Part shown: positions 9,072 to 16,770 of the stretch, piece after piece
Layout of the letters: each line of letters opens with the position of its first letter
Numbering within the stretch: the stretch's first letter is position 1
Source of the DNA: Gracilimonas sp040117685
Lineage (GTDB): Bacteria; Bacteroidota; Rhodothermia; Balneolales; Balneolaceae
DNA: 64,000 nt
Assembly: GCF_040117685.2 (NCBI RefSeq)
Contig: NZ_JBEDYP020000013.1
Span: 278,588 to 342,587 of the forward strand
Direction of reading: 5' to 3'
Notes under the pieces: model-generated
Told to the model about the DNA's origin: nothing
Seen by the model: the letters and a program-made list of their open reading frames with translations, nothing else
Database searches by the model: none
Translations under genes and position numbers: made by a program

Positions 9072-10001
9072 ATGATCTCTCTCACTAATTATATCTTTAA
9101 AATAATAAAGCCCCTCATTTTTTGCGGGATAATTTTCCTCATTACCCCTTTTACCTCAAAAGGGCAAGAATTTGATTGTACTGTTACCGTGAATATTGAT
9201 CAGCTTGAGGGTTCTTCGTTTAATTACCTGGAGAACCTGAAACCCACCCTCGAAAATTACATAAACGAGTACCGGTGGACTGAGCAGGACTTTGCTGAAG
9301 AAGAACGTATTGATTGCCAAATTCAGGTCGCCATTAACAGCGGTACTTCCGATTATACATTTTCTGCGGAAGTGGTATTCCAGGTTCAGCGACCTATTTA
9401 CAACACAACCGCCAAAACAACTACGGTCTTACTCAGTGATAACGCCTGGCAGTTTTCTTATCCGGAAGGAAAGAGCCTTATCCATGACGAGCTTCAGTTT
9501 GATGCGCTCACCGGCTTTATCGATTTTTATTGCTATACCATACTCGGGTACGATTTCGATACTTTTTCTGAACATGGCGGCGACCCTTACTTTGGAAAGG
9601 CACAGAATATTTTAAACCTTGCAGAAAGTACTTCTGCCATCGGCTGGACACGCAGCACCAATAACCGGCGAAACAGAAATACCATGATCACGGATCTGGT
9701 TTCCTCCAACTATCGGCCATTGCGAACGGCCTATTACCGATATCACCGCCTTGGACTCGACCAGTTTGTCGCTAACCCGGATGTTGCCCGCGGAGAAATC
9801 TTAAGTTCCCTGAAAACCATACAGGAGACCAAACGACGATCTACCAGTAACTTCCTTTTTGATATCTTCTTTGATACCAAAGCCCGGGAAATTGCTGCTG
9901 TTTTTGATGAAGCGGAAACCGATGTCCGACTGGAAGCTTATGACGTTTTACAGAATACGGATCAGGGACATTTATCTGAGTACGAAAGCTTGCAGAACTA
10001 A
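9072..10001 (+). CDS. porD: PorD-like protein (DUF4835), type IX secretion associated
   Basis: A 309-residue exported protein with a hydrophobic N-terminus (residues 10-28) followed by QEFDCTVTVNIDQLEGSS, the characteristic opening of DUF4835/PorD proteins. Other family hallmarks are RPIYNTTAKTTTVLL, DFYCYTILGYDFDTF, DPYFGKAQNIL and, near the C-terminus, NYRPLRTAYYRYHRLGLD and FFDTKAREIAAVF. PorD is a periplasmic protein linked to gliding and type IX secretion in Bacteroidota; its molecular role is poorly known. The start lies only 27 bp from the divergently transcribed PorV-like gene. No other type IX genes are in the window. Confidence 0.85.
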   Translation: MISLTNYIFKIIKPLIFCGIIFLITPFTSKGQEFDCTVTVNIDQLEGSSFNYLENLKPTLENYINEYRWTEQDFAEEERIDCQIQVAINSGTSDYTFSAEVVFQVQRPIYNTTAKTTTVLLSDNAWQFSYPEGKSLIHDELQFDALTGFIDFYCYTILGYDFDTFSEHGGDPYFGKAQNILNLAESTSAIGWTRSTNNRRNRNTMITDLVSSNYRPLRTAYYRYHRLGLDQFVANPDVARGEILSSLKTIQETKRRSTSNFLFDIFFDTKAREIAAVFDEAETDVRLEAYDVLQNTDQGHLSEYESLQN

Positions 10002-10085
10002 AATATTTATCTGCTGGTTTTGTATATTAGCCGCCCAAAAAAGCGGTTCCATAACTGAATTTATTAAGACGAAAAATTATAGCGA

Positions 10086-10856
10086 ATGAAATTTTACGTA
10101 TGTATTAAAATGGTGCCTGATGTTAACGCACCTCTGCAAATTAAAGACGGACAATTAATTCAGGATGCTGACCGGATGATTCTCAATGCCTACGATGCTT
10201 CGGCAGTTGAAGAAGCCCTGGTACTTAAAGAGAAACACGGCGGCGAAGTTGAGGTGGTGTGTATCGGCTCAGCTAAAGCTTCAGAAACCATCCGTAAGGC
10301 GCTGGCTATGGGAGCAGATAAAGCCACTCACATCCAGACAACCAGTGATGAGCAATACGACTCCGGTTCTTACGCCCGCATTCTTGCTAAATTTTTCGAA
10401 GATAAAGATTACGATGTGCTTTCTCTGGGTAAGCAATCTCAGGACACCGACTCCGGCTTAACGGGCAGCATGGTAGCCGAGCTTCTGGAGCTGCCTTATG
10501 CAACCAATGCCGTTGGGCTGGAAGCCGAAGAAGGCAAGCTAATCGTTAAGCGACAGGGTGATTCCGGGCAGGAGATGATTGAGTTACCCACTCCGTGTGC
10601 CGTTACTTGTTCTAATGACATGAACGAGCCACGCATCCCTAACCTGAAAGGGATTATGGCATCCAAGCGTAAGCCGGTTGAGCAGATCGAGCTTTCTGCT
10701 TTAGGGTTAAGTGATGATGAACTTACCCCAAATACTTCCGTGAAAGGGTATGAAGAAAAACCCGGCCGCGAGCCCGGTAAGAAATTTGAGGGTGAACCGG
10801 ACGAGATTGCCCGTGAAGTAGCACAGCTTCTGGATACCGAAGCCAACGTCCTTTAA
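10086..10856 (+). CDS. etfB: Electron transfer flavoprotein beta subunit (EtfB/FixA)
   Basis: The 256-residue AMP-binding subunit of the soluble ETF dimer, which carries electrons from acyl-CoA and other dehydrogenases to the ETF:quinone oxidoreductase. Visible hallmarks are the N-terminal CIKMVPDVNAPLQI, the adenosine-fold segment with GADKATHI, GKQSQDTDSGLTGSMVAELL and the C-terminal signature region PCAVTCSNDMNEPRIPNLKGIM near residues 176-197. It is followed after 52 bp by etfA, then by fixC and fixX, the fixABCX order. Whether the complex bifurcates electrons from NADH or works as a conventional ETF cannot be decided here. Confidence 0.95.
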   Translation: MKFYVCIKMVPDVNAPLQIKDGQLIQDADRMILNAYDASAVEEALVLKEKHGGEVEVVCIGSAKASETIRKALAMGADKATHIQTTSDEQYDSGSYARILAKFFEDKDYDVLSLGKQSQDTDSGLTGSMVAELLELPYATNAVGLEAEEGKLIVKRQGDSGQEMIELPTPCAVTCSNDMNEPRIPNLKGIMASKRKPVEQIELSALGLSDDELTPNTSVKGYEEKPGREPGKKFEGEPDEIAREVAQLLDTEANVL

Positions 10857-10908
10857 CAATCTCAGCTTAAGCCAAAACTGAACAAGCAAAAGAAATTAAA
10901 TCAAACTC

Positions 10909-11883
10909 ATGAGCACAATTCTCACACACATTGCCATCTCAGACGGTAAAATTAAGCGTTCTTCCCTGGAAGTTTTATCTCATTGCAAAAAATTAGCCGA
11001 ATCCGATGGCCACTCTGTAGAGGCTGTTATTATTGATGAAAAAGCTTCTTCCTTTGTTGACGGAGTAAAAAAATACGGGGCTTCGAAAATCTATACTATT
11101 GAAGATCCCATTTTCAAAAATCATATGAACACCCCGTTACTCAGGGCCTTAGCCAAAGTGATGGAAACCGCAAACCCATCCGTATTCGCTTTTGCCTCCA
11201 CAGAAGGAACCAAAGATATATTAGGTGCCTTAGCCGCTAATCAGGATGCCTCTGTACTTCCTGATGTTTCATCCTTTGAGCTTGCCGATGGCGGTATTAC
11301 TGCTAAACGCCCTGTAATGGCAGCGAAAATCATTGCCAATACCGAAGCCAAAGGTGATAAGGTTTTAGTTTCCGTTCGCTCCGGCTCTTATGATTTAGTT
11401 GAAAGTGAAACCGATGCCGAAGTTGTAAATATTGACTTCAGCATGGATGACAATGACCTTAAAGCTACGCTAAAAGAAATTATTTCTGCTTCCGGCGACA
11501 CTATAGACCTGAACGAAGCCGAAGCAATTGTAGCTGCCGGCCGTGGCGTAAAAGATGAAGAAGGACAAAATCTCATTTCTGAATTGGCCTCGGTTTTAAA
11601 TGCCGGAATCGGAGCTTCACGAGCCTTAACCGAAGCCGGAGTTTATGACCCGAGTTTGCAGATTGGTCAGACCGGTAAAGTAGTTTCCCCCCAGCTGTAT
11701 ATCGCCGTAGGTATTTCAGGAGCCATTCAGCACGTAGCGGGGATGGCAAATTCCAAAGTGATCGTTGCTGTAAATAAAGACCCTGATGCACCCATATTTG
11801 AAGTAGCAGACTACGGGATTGTCGGAGACTTGTATAAGGTTCTCCCTCCCTTCATCGAAGAAATCAAAAAAATCAAAAATTAA
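10909..11883 (+). CDS. etfA: Electron transfer flavoprotein alpha subunit (EtfA/FixB)
   Basis: The 324-residue FAD-binding partner of EtfB. The C-terminal FAD domain is clear: GRGVKDEEGQNLISELA at about residues 211-227, then SRALTEAGVYDPSLQIGQTG and SPQLYIAVGISGAIQH, where Arg, Gln/Thr and His contact the flavin in the family. The usual closing segment ADYGIVGDLYKVLPPFIEEI is present. Its start lies 52 bp after etfB, and a perfect 12-bp hairpin lies in the 80-bp gap before fixC, which may attenuate downstream expression. Confidence 0.95.
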   Translation: MSTILTHIAISDGKIKRSSLEVLSHCKKLAESDGHSVEAVIIDEKASSFVDGVKKYGASKIYTIEDPIFKNHMNTPLLRALAKVMETANPSVFAFASTEGTKDILGALAANQDASVLPDVSSFELADGGITAKRPVMAAKIIANTEAKGDKVLVSVRSGSYDLVESETDAEVVNIDFSMDDNDLKATLKEIISASGDTIDLNEAEAIVAAGRGVKDEEGQNLISELASVLNAGIGASRALTEAGVYDPSLQIGQTGKVVSPQLYIAVGISGAIQHVAGMANSKVIVAVNKDPDAPIFEVADYGIVGDLYKVLPPFIEEIKKIKN

Positions 11884-11902
11884 TGTTTAATGTGAATTGC
11901 TG

Positions 11903-11936
11903 AATGTTAAATGAACTAGTAGTCTCATTTAACATT
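11903..11936 (+). other. Hairpin between etfA and fixC
   Basis: Two perfect 12-bp arms (AATGTTAAATGA at 11903-11914 and its complement at 11925-11936) enclose a 10-nt loop. There is no run of T after it, so it is not a clear intrinsic terminator. It could be a weak attenuator or an mRNA processing/stability element separating etfAB from fixC. Confidence 0.5.
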
Positions 11937-11963
11937 TAAAATTCATCATTTAAAATTTCCACT

Positions 11964-13289
11964 ATGGACGAAAAGTTTGATTGTATAGTTATTGGCGGTG
12001 GCGTGGCCGGTCTCGCTGCAGCGATGACCCTTGCACGAAACAACATGAAATTTCTGTTAATTGAACGGGGTGAATTTGCCGGTTCCAAGAATGTTTCCGG
12101 TGGCGTGTTGTGGGGAAGCGACCTTGCCAAACTGGTTCCCAACTATTGGGAAGAAGAAGATGGTGGCTGGGAACGATTTATAAATCATCGCCGGCTTACC
12201 TTGATGGATGAACAATCAACTTTCTCCTTAGATTTTAAGTCTTCTCACTTCAATGAGCCGCCTTATTCCGGTGTTGTTGTATTGCGTTCCAAGTTTGACA
12301 ACTGGCTGTCGGGTAAAGTACAGGAAGCCATAGACGCTTCTGATTATGCCATGGACTCCTTCATTGCTACCAACATTAAGGTGGATGAAGTACTCATGGA
12401 GAACGACAAGGCTGTAGGTATCAAAACGGGCGAGGATGAATTTCATGCCGATTCAGTGATCATTGCTGAAGGGGTAAATAACTTGCTTACCCGACAGGTT
12501 GGACTGCAGGATAAATACGTACCTGCCGACCACATGCTTACCGGAATCAAGGAAATCATACGTTTTGACCAGGACGTACTGGAACAGAAATTTCAGCTGA
12601 ATGGACTCAGCGGAATGAGCAACGAATTTGTGGGTTGGGCAACCGATGGCGTAGAAGGCGGTGGATTCTTGTACACCAACCGCGATACGATTTCACTGGG
12701 TTTGGTACTGGGAATCAAAGATATGCGTGAGAAGCAGAAAAGTCCGCATGACATTCTGAATCACTTCAAAACTCATCCTACCATCGCTGACATCATAAAG
12801 GATGGCGAGATTGTTGAGTACTCGGCTCATGTTGTTTCCTCCGGGGATAAGCGAGCAATGCCTAAAGAATTATACAAAGACGGTATTTTACTGGCCGGTG
12901 AATCAGCCAACTTGCTCATGAATGCCGGAAAAGCGATTCAGGGTATGGATTATGCCATGCGCTCCGGAATTCTTGCCGCTGAAACCATAGTGAAAGCTAA
13001 AGACAAAGGAGATTACTCTTCCGCCACGCTTAAAGAATATCGCAAGGTGATGGATGAGAGTTACGTGATGAAAGACATCAATGGTTTCCAGGATGCGGTG
13101 CATCTTCTCCATACCGAAACCATGCAACAAAAGGTCCCGAATTTAGTTTGTGACTTCGGTCGTCAGTTCTTCACCATTAAAAATGAGCCGACTCCAAAAT
13201 CGAAGGACATGCTGAAGGGAGCGATCAAACGTCATTCATCTATCTGGGAATTGGCAAAACTCGGATTCAAAGCAGGAAAATCATTATAA
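11964..13289 (+). CDS. fixC: FAD-dependent oxidoreductase FixC / ETF:quinone oxidoreductase-like
   Basis: A 441-residue flavoprotein that passes electrons from ETF to the quinone pool. The dinucleotide-binding motif GGGVAGLAAA lies near residues 11-20, followed by the Glu-Arg of LIERGEFAGSKNVSGGVLWG. The second FAD contact ILLAGESANLLMNAGKAIQG is near residue 310. The C-terminal FGRQFFTIKNEPTPKSKD resembles FixC. The Fe-S domain of mitochondrial-type ETF-QO is absent and is supplied by the separate FixX ferredoxin encoded downstream. The two are separated by about 480 bp that contain an oppositely oriented four-helix-bundle gene. Confidence 0.9.
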   Translation: MDEKFDCIVIGGGVAGLAAAMTLARNNMKFLLIERGEFAGSKNVSGGVLWGSDLAKLVPNYWEEEDGGWERFINHRRLTLMDEQSTFSLDFKSSHFNEPPYSGVVVLRSKFDNWLSGKVQEAIDASDYAMDSFIATNIKVDEVLMENDKAVGIKTGEDEFHADSVIIAEGVNNLLTRQVGLQDKYVPADHMLTGIKEIIRFDQDVLEQKFQLNGLSGMSNEFVGWATDGVEGGGFLYTNRDTISLGLVLGIKDMREKQKSPHDILNHFKTHPTIADIIKDGEIVEYSAHVVSSGDKRAMPKELYKDGILLAGESANLLMNAGKAIQGMDYAMRSGILAAETIVKAKDKGDYSSATLKEYRKVMDESYVMKDINGFQDAVHLLHTETMQQKVPNLVCDFGRQFFTIKNEPTPKSKDMLKGAIKRHSSIWELAKLGFKAGKSL

Positions 13290-13321
13290 GTGAAAGGTGA
13301 AAAGGCAGAAGAAGAAAGTAT

Positions 13322-13665
13322 TTATATCATATTTGACAGCATAGCAAATACATCGTTTGCCAGTTTTTCCACCTTCTTTGTGTTATTGTTATTTAGATAA
13401 TTGAGATTAATAGAGATTTCGAGTTGAGTATCAAGTTCAACTAAAGAAGATCTGGATATCCGATAGAATCGCTTTCGATCTTTTTCAGATTTTCTTGAAG
13501 CACCTTCTGATAAATTGGAAGGAATTGAAACGGCAGCTCTTCTCATTTGACTTGTTAAGCCAAAAGTTTCGGTCTTTGGATAATTTTCAGTTAACCTATA
13601 AATCTCACTAACTAATTCGACACTTTTTTATAAACGTTTAACTGTTTGTGATTCAAATTGATCAT
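13322..13665 (-). pseudogene. Four-helix-bundle protein (rRNA intervening-sequence family), frameshifted
   Basis: Reading leftward from an ATG at 13665, frame one gives MINLNHKQLNVYKK and then reaches a stop 12 bp after a run of six A (13624-13629 on this strand's complement). In the next frame the same family continues without a break as SVELVSEIYRLTENY, TETFGLTSQMRRAAVSIPSN and LSEGASRKSEKDRKRFYRI, to a stop at 13322. The joined product is about 114 residues, the usual family length. One extra A in the run would restore the frame. So this is either a recent one-base deletion, a sequencing error or slippage at the homopolymer. Without the shift only a 74-residue protein starting at the internal Met (13546) would be made. 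The family is known from 23S rRNA intervening sequences and as free-standing genes of unknown role. Confidence 0.75.
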
Positions 13666-13768
13666 AATACCCCGTGTTGATTAATTATTCACAAATAGAT
13701 ACTTAAAAAAATTCAATCTGAAAAGTCAGCAAAGTTTTCACCTTTGCCGTTTCACAAATAGAAAGCAC

Positions 13769-14071
13769 ATGAAAAACCTAAAACTCACGGAACGACTCGG
13801 ACTTGTAAGCTATCGTAACCAGGCAAAGTCGGAGATTAAGCCACATATTGTTGTTGATACGGATATTTGTAATTCAACATGCCCGCATAAGTGTACCACC
13901 TACGTTTGCCCGGCCAATTGCTACACGATGGACGATAACGGCAAAGTTCACTTTCAGGTAGAAGATTGTATTGAGTGCGGAACGTGCATGTATGCTTGCG
14001 ATCAGGGAGCGGTAGACTGGAATTATCCCGATCCTGAAATCGGGCGTGGAGTAACCTGGAATTTCGGGTAA
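13769..14071 (+). CDS. fixX: Ferredoxin-like protein FixX
   Basis: A 100-residue iron-sulfur protein that partners FixC. An N-terminal Cys cluster DICNSTCPHKCTTYVCPANC (residues 33-52) is followed by CIECGTCMYACDQGAVDW near residues 71-88, the FixX arrangement for a single [4Fe-4S] cluster. The protein ends GRGVTWNFG as in other FixX proteins. The gene lies in the same direction as fixC but behind the inserted four-helix gene, and so probably needs its own promoter in the AT-rich stretch 13650-13768. Its stop directly abuts the stop of the convergent vapC. Confidence 0.93.
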   Translation: MKNLKLTERLGLVSYRNQAKSEIKPHIVVDTDICNSTCPHKCTTYVCPANCYTMDDNGKVHFQVEDCIECGTCMYACDQGAVDWNYPDPEIGRGVTWNFG

Positions 14072-14452
14072 TTAAAAACCCAGGTTCTGAAGCCTATCAT
14101 CCTTTGTAGCCAGCGGAAATTCATTGAGCAAGGCCGTGGCTACGATTAACCGATCGGCAGGGTCATCAGGAAAGTTGGATGGAAGCTTTTCCTGGGCTAA
14201 AATTACATCTTTATCAATAGGAATGACGGTACAAACCTGAGGTTTTGTAGCAAGCTCCATCCATTTTTTGAATGAAGGCTTCAGGTCAATCACTCCTTTT
14301 CGGGCCAGCATTTCCGTCTCCCAAACCGTAGCAGCCGATATGGCTATTTCCCGCTCAGCGGCCGACTCATCCAGTGTTTTCCTTTCTTCGTCGGTTAAAG
14401 GTCCTTCATCCAAAAGCCACCATAACCAAACGTGCGTATCAAGTAAAATCAT
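14072..14452 (-). CDS. vapC: PIN-domain ribonuclease toxin (VapC family)
   Basis: A 126-residue PIN-domain protein. MILLDTHVWLWWLLDEG gives the first catalytic Asp (residue 5), ATVWETEML the conserved Glu, and DDPADRLIVATALL the C-terminal acidic pair. This subtype (DTHVWLWW) is common in VapC-like toxins, which cleave tRNA or rRNA in Mg-dependent fashion. The cognate antitoxin gene ends 10 bp upstream. It is convergent with fixX, the two stop codons being adjacent. The RNA target cannot be told from sequence. Confidence 0.9.
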   Translation of the reverse strand: MILLDTHVWLWWLLDEGPLTDEERKTLDESAAEREIAISAATVWETEMLARKGVIDLKPSFKKWMELATKPQVCTVIPIDKDVILAQEKLPSNFPDDPADRLIVATALLNEFPLATKDDRLQNLGF

Positions 14453-14462
14453 CTACACTCTT

Positions 14463-14675
14463 TTATTCTTCAAATCCTGATTTATCCGCGGACAGCCCCG
14501 AAGCCGTACCTTTCCCCTTCAGGTCTTTCCAGGGAGTTCCCTGAATTTCTTTTGTTTGGTCAAGTTCATTTCTTAATGATCGGATGATCAGGTCTTTTAA
14601 GCTAATCCCTTCTTCAACGGCCTTTATTTTGGCCTTTTTCATCAATTCATCGGGTAAATCTACAGAAGTTCTCAT
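14463..14675 (-). CDS. vapB: VapB-type antitoxin (ribbon-helix-helix)
   Basis: A 70-residue protein opening MRTSVDLPDELMKKAKIKAVEEG, a typical ribbon-helix-helix DNA-binding start. The helix SLKDLIIRSLRNELDQ follows, then a flexible tail (WKDLKGKGTASGLSADKSGF) expected to wrap the toxin active site. It is 10 bp upstream of vapC. Antitoxins of this class repress their own promoter, and a candidate promoter with an inverted repeat lies directly upstream at 14681-14711. Confidence 0.87.
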   Translation of the reverse strand: MRTSVDLPDELMKKAKIKAVEEGISLKDLIIRSLRNELDQTKEIQGTPWKDLKGKGTASGLSADKSGFEE

Positions 14676-14680
14676 GGCGA

Positions 14681-14711
14681 TAAACTATGCATATTTATGT
14701 TTATATGTCAA
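14681..14711 (-). promoter_or_regulatory. Candidate vapBC promoter and operator
   Basis: On the minus strand TTGACA (14711-14706) is followed after 17 bp by a weak -10 (ATAGTT-like, 14688-14683). The same stretch begins TAAAC and ends GTTTA (14681-14703), a short inverted repeat overlapping the -10 region. That is where a ribbon-helix-helix antitoxin would be expected to bind. The consensus match is imperfect, so this is tentative. Confidence 0.4.
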
Positions 14712-14790
14712 CGGTATAACATCTTGAATTTTTTTGAGTAGAAAAGATCATTATGTATCCTTCAGAATTAAAAAATGCAAAAACCCGGAC

Positions 14791-16563
14791 ATGAGAATTT
14801 CGAAATTCTTTTTTTTGTTTGTCATTACTTTCACCTTAAACTTTTTGGGCTCCACAGCTCTTGCTAAAGAATATGCCATCCCCGAGCTCAAAATTGAAGT
14901 TTCGATAAACCCCGATGGCACCGTCACCATAACCGAGCACCGAACGTACGTTTTTGACGGTGATTTCTCCTGGGCCAATTACGAACTCCCGAAATCCGGG
15001 TTTTCCGCTATCCGAAACATTCAGGTTTCTGAGAATGGCTCTAACTTTATAAACCTGAACTCTGAAGAACCCGGTACTTTTCTGGTGGAAGAGTCAAACC
15101 GGTCATACAATATAAAATGGTTTTATGATGCCGAAGATGAAGAACGGGTATTTTCCATTTCCTATACGCTGGAAGGAGCCGTCGTAATCGGGCCGGAGTG
15201 GAGTGAGTTCTTCTGGAACTACGCGGCTGCAGGTCGGGAGAAATCTACCGAAAAGTTATCTATTCTTTTTCAACTACCTGAAACGGTTGCCGACTCCAGT
15301 GTACATTCCTGGGTGCGTGAACCCGCATGGGAGATAGAGTCAACTTCTTTCGATAAAGGACTTCAATTTACCGGGTTTGACATCAGTCGGGGTCAGGCTG
15401 TGGTGATAAGAACGGTCTTTCCTGCCTCCGTTTTTGACGCTTCCCGAACCAATGTCACCGATGCAGATTTTTCACTCGTCTGGGCCAGAAACGACGAAGC
15501 CAATTACCGGGAGCAACAAATTGCAGAAGCTGAAGAGCGCGAGCGTATGATGACCTTCGGCATTGAGTTAGCTGTAGTGCTAGCTGGCCTGAGTATCCTG
15601 TGTTTTGTGTATTTCTACCGGAAATATGGAAGCAGGCATCAGATCAACTTGTCATTGAATGAAAGCCTTATGGTTCCCGGCAAACAACAACCGGCTACCA
15701 TTGGCTGGCTTCTCATGCATCGCACGATCACCGGTGGGCATGTAACAGCAACCCTGCTCGATTTGGCCCGACGCGGATATTTCGTAATTACTGAAGCTGA
15801 ACCTGAAGAAGACGACAGCTGGTTTTCTAACCCAAATGAGAACAATACCTTTATAATCACTGAAACCGATCAAAAGCCTGACTCATCTCTTGCTGAATGG
15901 GAAATTTCATTGCTGAATTTCGTAAAGAAACGAATTTCTGAAGGCCATTCAGATATCAAAAAGGTATTCAAATTTACCGACAGTGAAGTTTCCAAATGGT
16001 TTAGTGAATGGAAAACGGAACTCAAATCTTTTGCCGAAGAACAGGGCTGGATTGACAGAAAAAGTTACAGAGGTGCCTGGTTAAATTTTGGCTTGCAAAT
16101 GGTGTTGATGCTGGCGGCATTAGTGGGTGTATTTATGCTGCACCCGGTAGCTGGACTCTCGGCCATTGTTGTTTTTATAAGTTCAGTACTATCCCTTGTT
16201 ATCATCAGGAGAACTCCGAAAGGGGAAGAATTGTACAAAAGCTGGACAAACTATCAGCAGGCATTAAAAAATGCGAAGGACTATTCCATACCAGACCATC
16301 ACCTTGGCCGGCACTTTATATACAGCATCGCACTCGGGCTCAGTAAAGATCATATTGAGCATCTGTTTGAACAAAATCCAGCGGCGGTCTCAACTATTAC
16401 CTGGATGATGATTATTCCGGGAAGTGATAATTCACCAGCCGGTATTGCCACCTCTTTCAGCAACCTTGCTGCAACAGGAACAGTATCATCGGGTGGAGGT
16501 TTCTCCGGCGGGGGTGCTTCAGCTGGCTCAGCCGGTGGGGGCGCTTCAGGAGGAGCGGGTTAA
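14791..16563 (+). CDS. DUF2207 family membrane protein
   Basis: A 590-residue protein from the ATG at 14791, chosen because it starts directly at a signal peptide (MRISKFFFLFVITFTL, cleavage near ALAKEY). A TTG 57 bp upstream would add a hydrophilic leader and is less likely. Residues 25-245 form the extracytoplasmic DUF2207 beta domain. A membrane span follows near 255-275, then a soluble segment (NENNTFIITE...KKVFKFTDSEVSKWF), and a pair of spans near 430-475. The tail is Gly/Ser-rich (GGGFSGGGASAG), typical of the family. Function is unknown. It faces no clear operon partner: vapBC is divergent and a terminator follows at 16677-16701. Confidence 0.85.
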   Translation: MRISKFFFLFVITFTLNFLGSTALAKEYAIPELKIEVSINPDGTVTITEHRTYVFDGDFSWANYELPKSGFSAIRNIQVSENGSNFINLNSEEPGTFLVEESNRSYNIKWFYDAEDEERVFSISYTLEGAVVIGPEWSEFFWNYAAAGREKSTEKLSILFQLPETVADSSVHSWVREPAWEIESTSFDKGLQFTGFDISRGQAVVIRTVFPASVFDASRTNVTDADFSLVWARNDEANYREQQIAEAEERERMMTFGIELAVVLAGLSILCFVYFYRKYGSRHQINLSLNESLMVPGKQQPATIGWLLMHRTITGGHVTATLLDLARRGYFVITEAEPEEDDSWFSNPNENNTFIITETDQKPDSSLAEWEISLLNFVKKRISEGHSDIKKVFKFTDSEVSKWFSEWKTELKSFAEEQGWIDRKSYRGAWLNFGLQMVLMLAALVGVFMLHPVAGLSAIVVFISSVLSLVIIRRTPKGEELYKSWTNYQQALKNAKDYSIPDHHLGRHFIYSIALGLSKDHIEHLFEQNPAAVSTITWMMIIPGSDNSPAGIATSFSNLAATGTVSSGGGFSGGGASAGSAGGGASGGAG

Positions 16564-16676
16564 AACATAAATTGAACCTGAAGGCTCATAAGAGTTTGAG
16601 TTTAAGGAAACCGTTGAGATAGAAAGCTCCGGAGTTCTCTATTAATCCATTTCCTTAATTATGTCGTATATATCTA

Positions 16677-16701
16677 AGTCCGTTTAATGGCGGGCTTTTT
16701 T
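16677..16701 (+). terminator. Intrinsic terminator after the DUF2207 gene
   Basis: Arms AGTCCG (16677-16682) and CGGGCT (16691-16696), pairing with one G-U, enclose an 8-nt loop and run into six T. It lies 114 bp after the DUF2207 stop codon and before the DUF3095 gene. Confidence 0.6.
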
Positions 16702-16770
16702 GTATCAACTATTTCCAAATTAATTTGTTATGCTATAAACCGCATGTAACCCATTTGCAAACCGACACTT

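Noticed and set aside
14734..14790. An upstream TTG start extending the DUF2207 protein by 19 residues
   Set aside because: The added residues are hydrophilic and would hide the signal peptide that begins at the ATG 14791.
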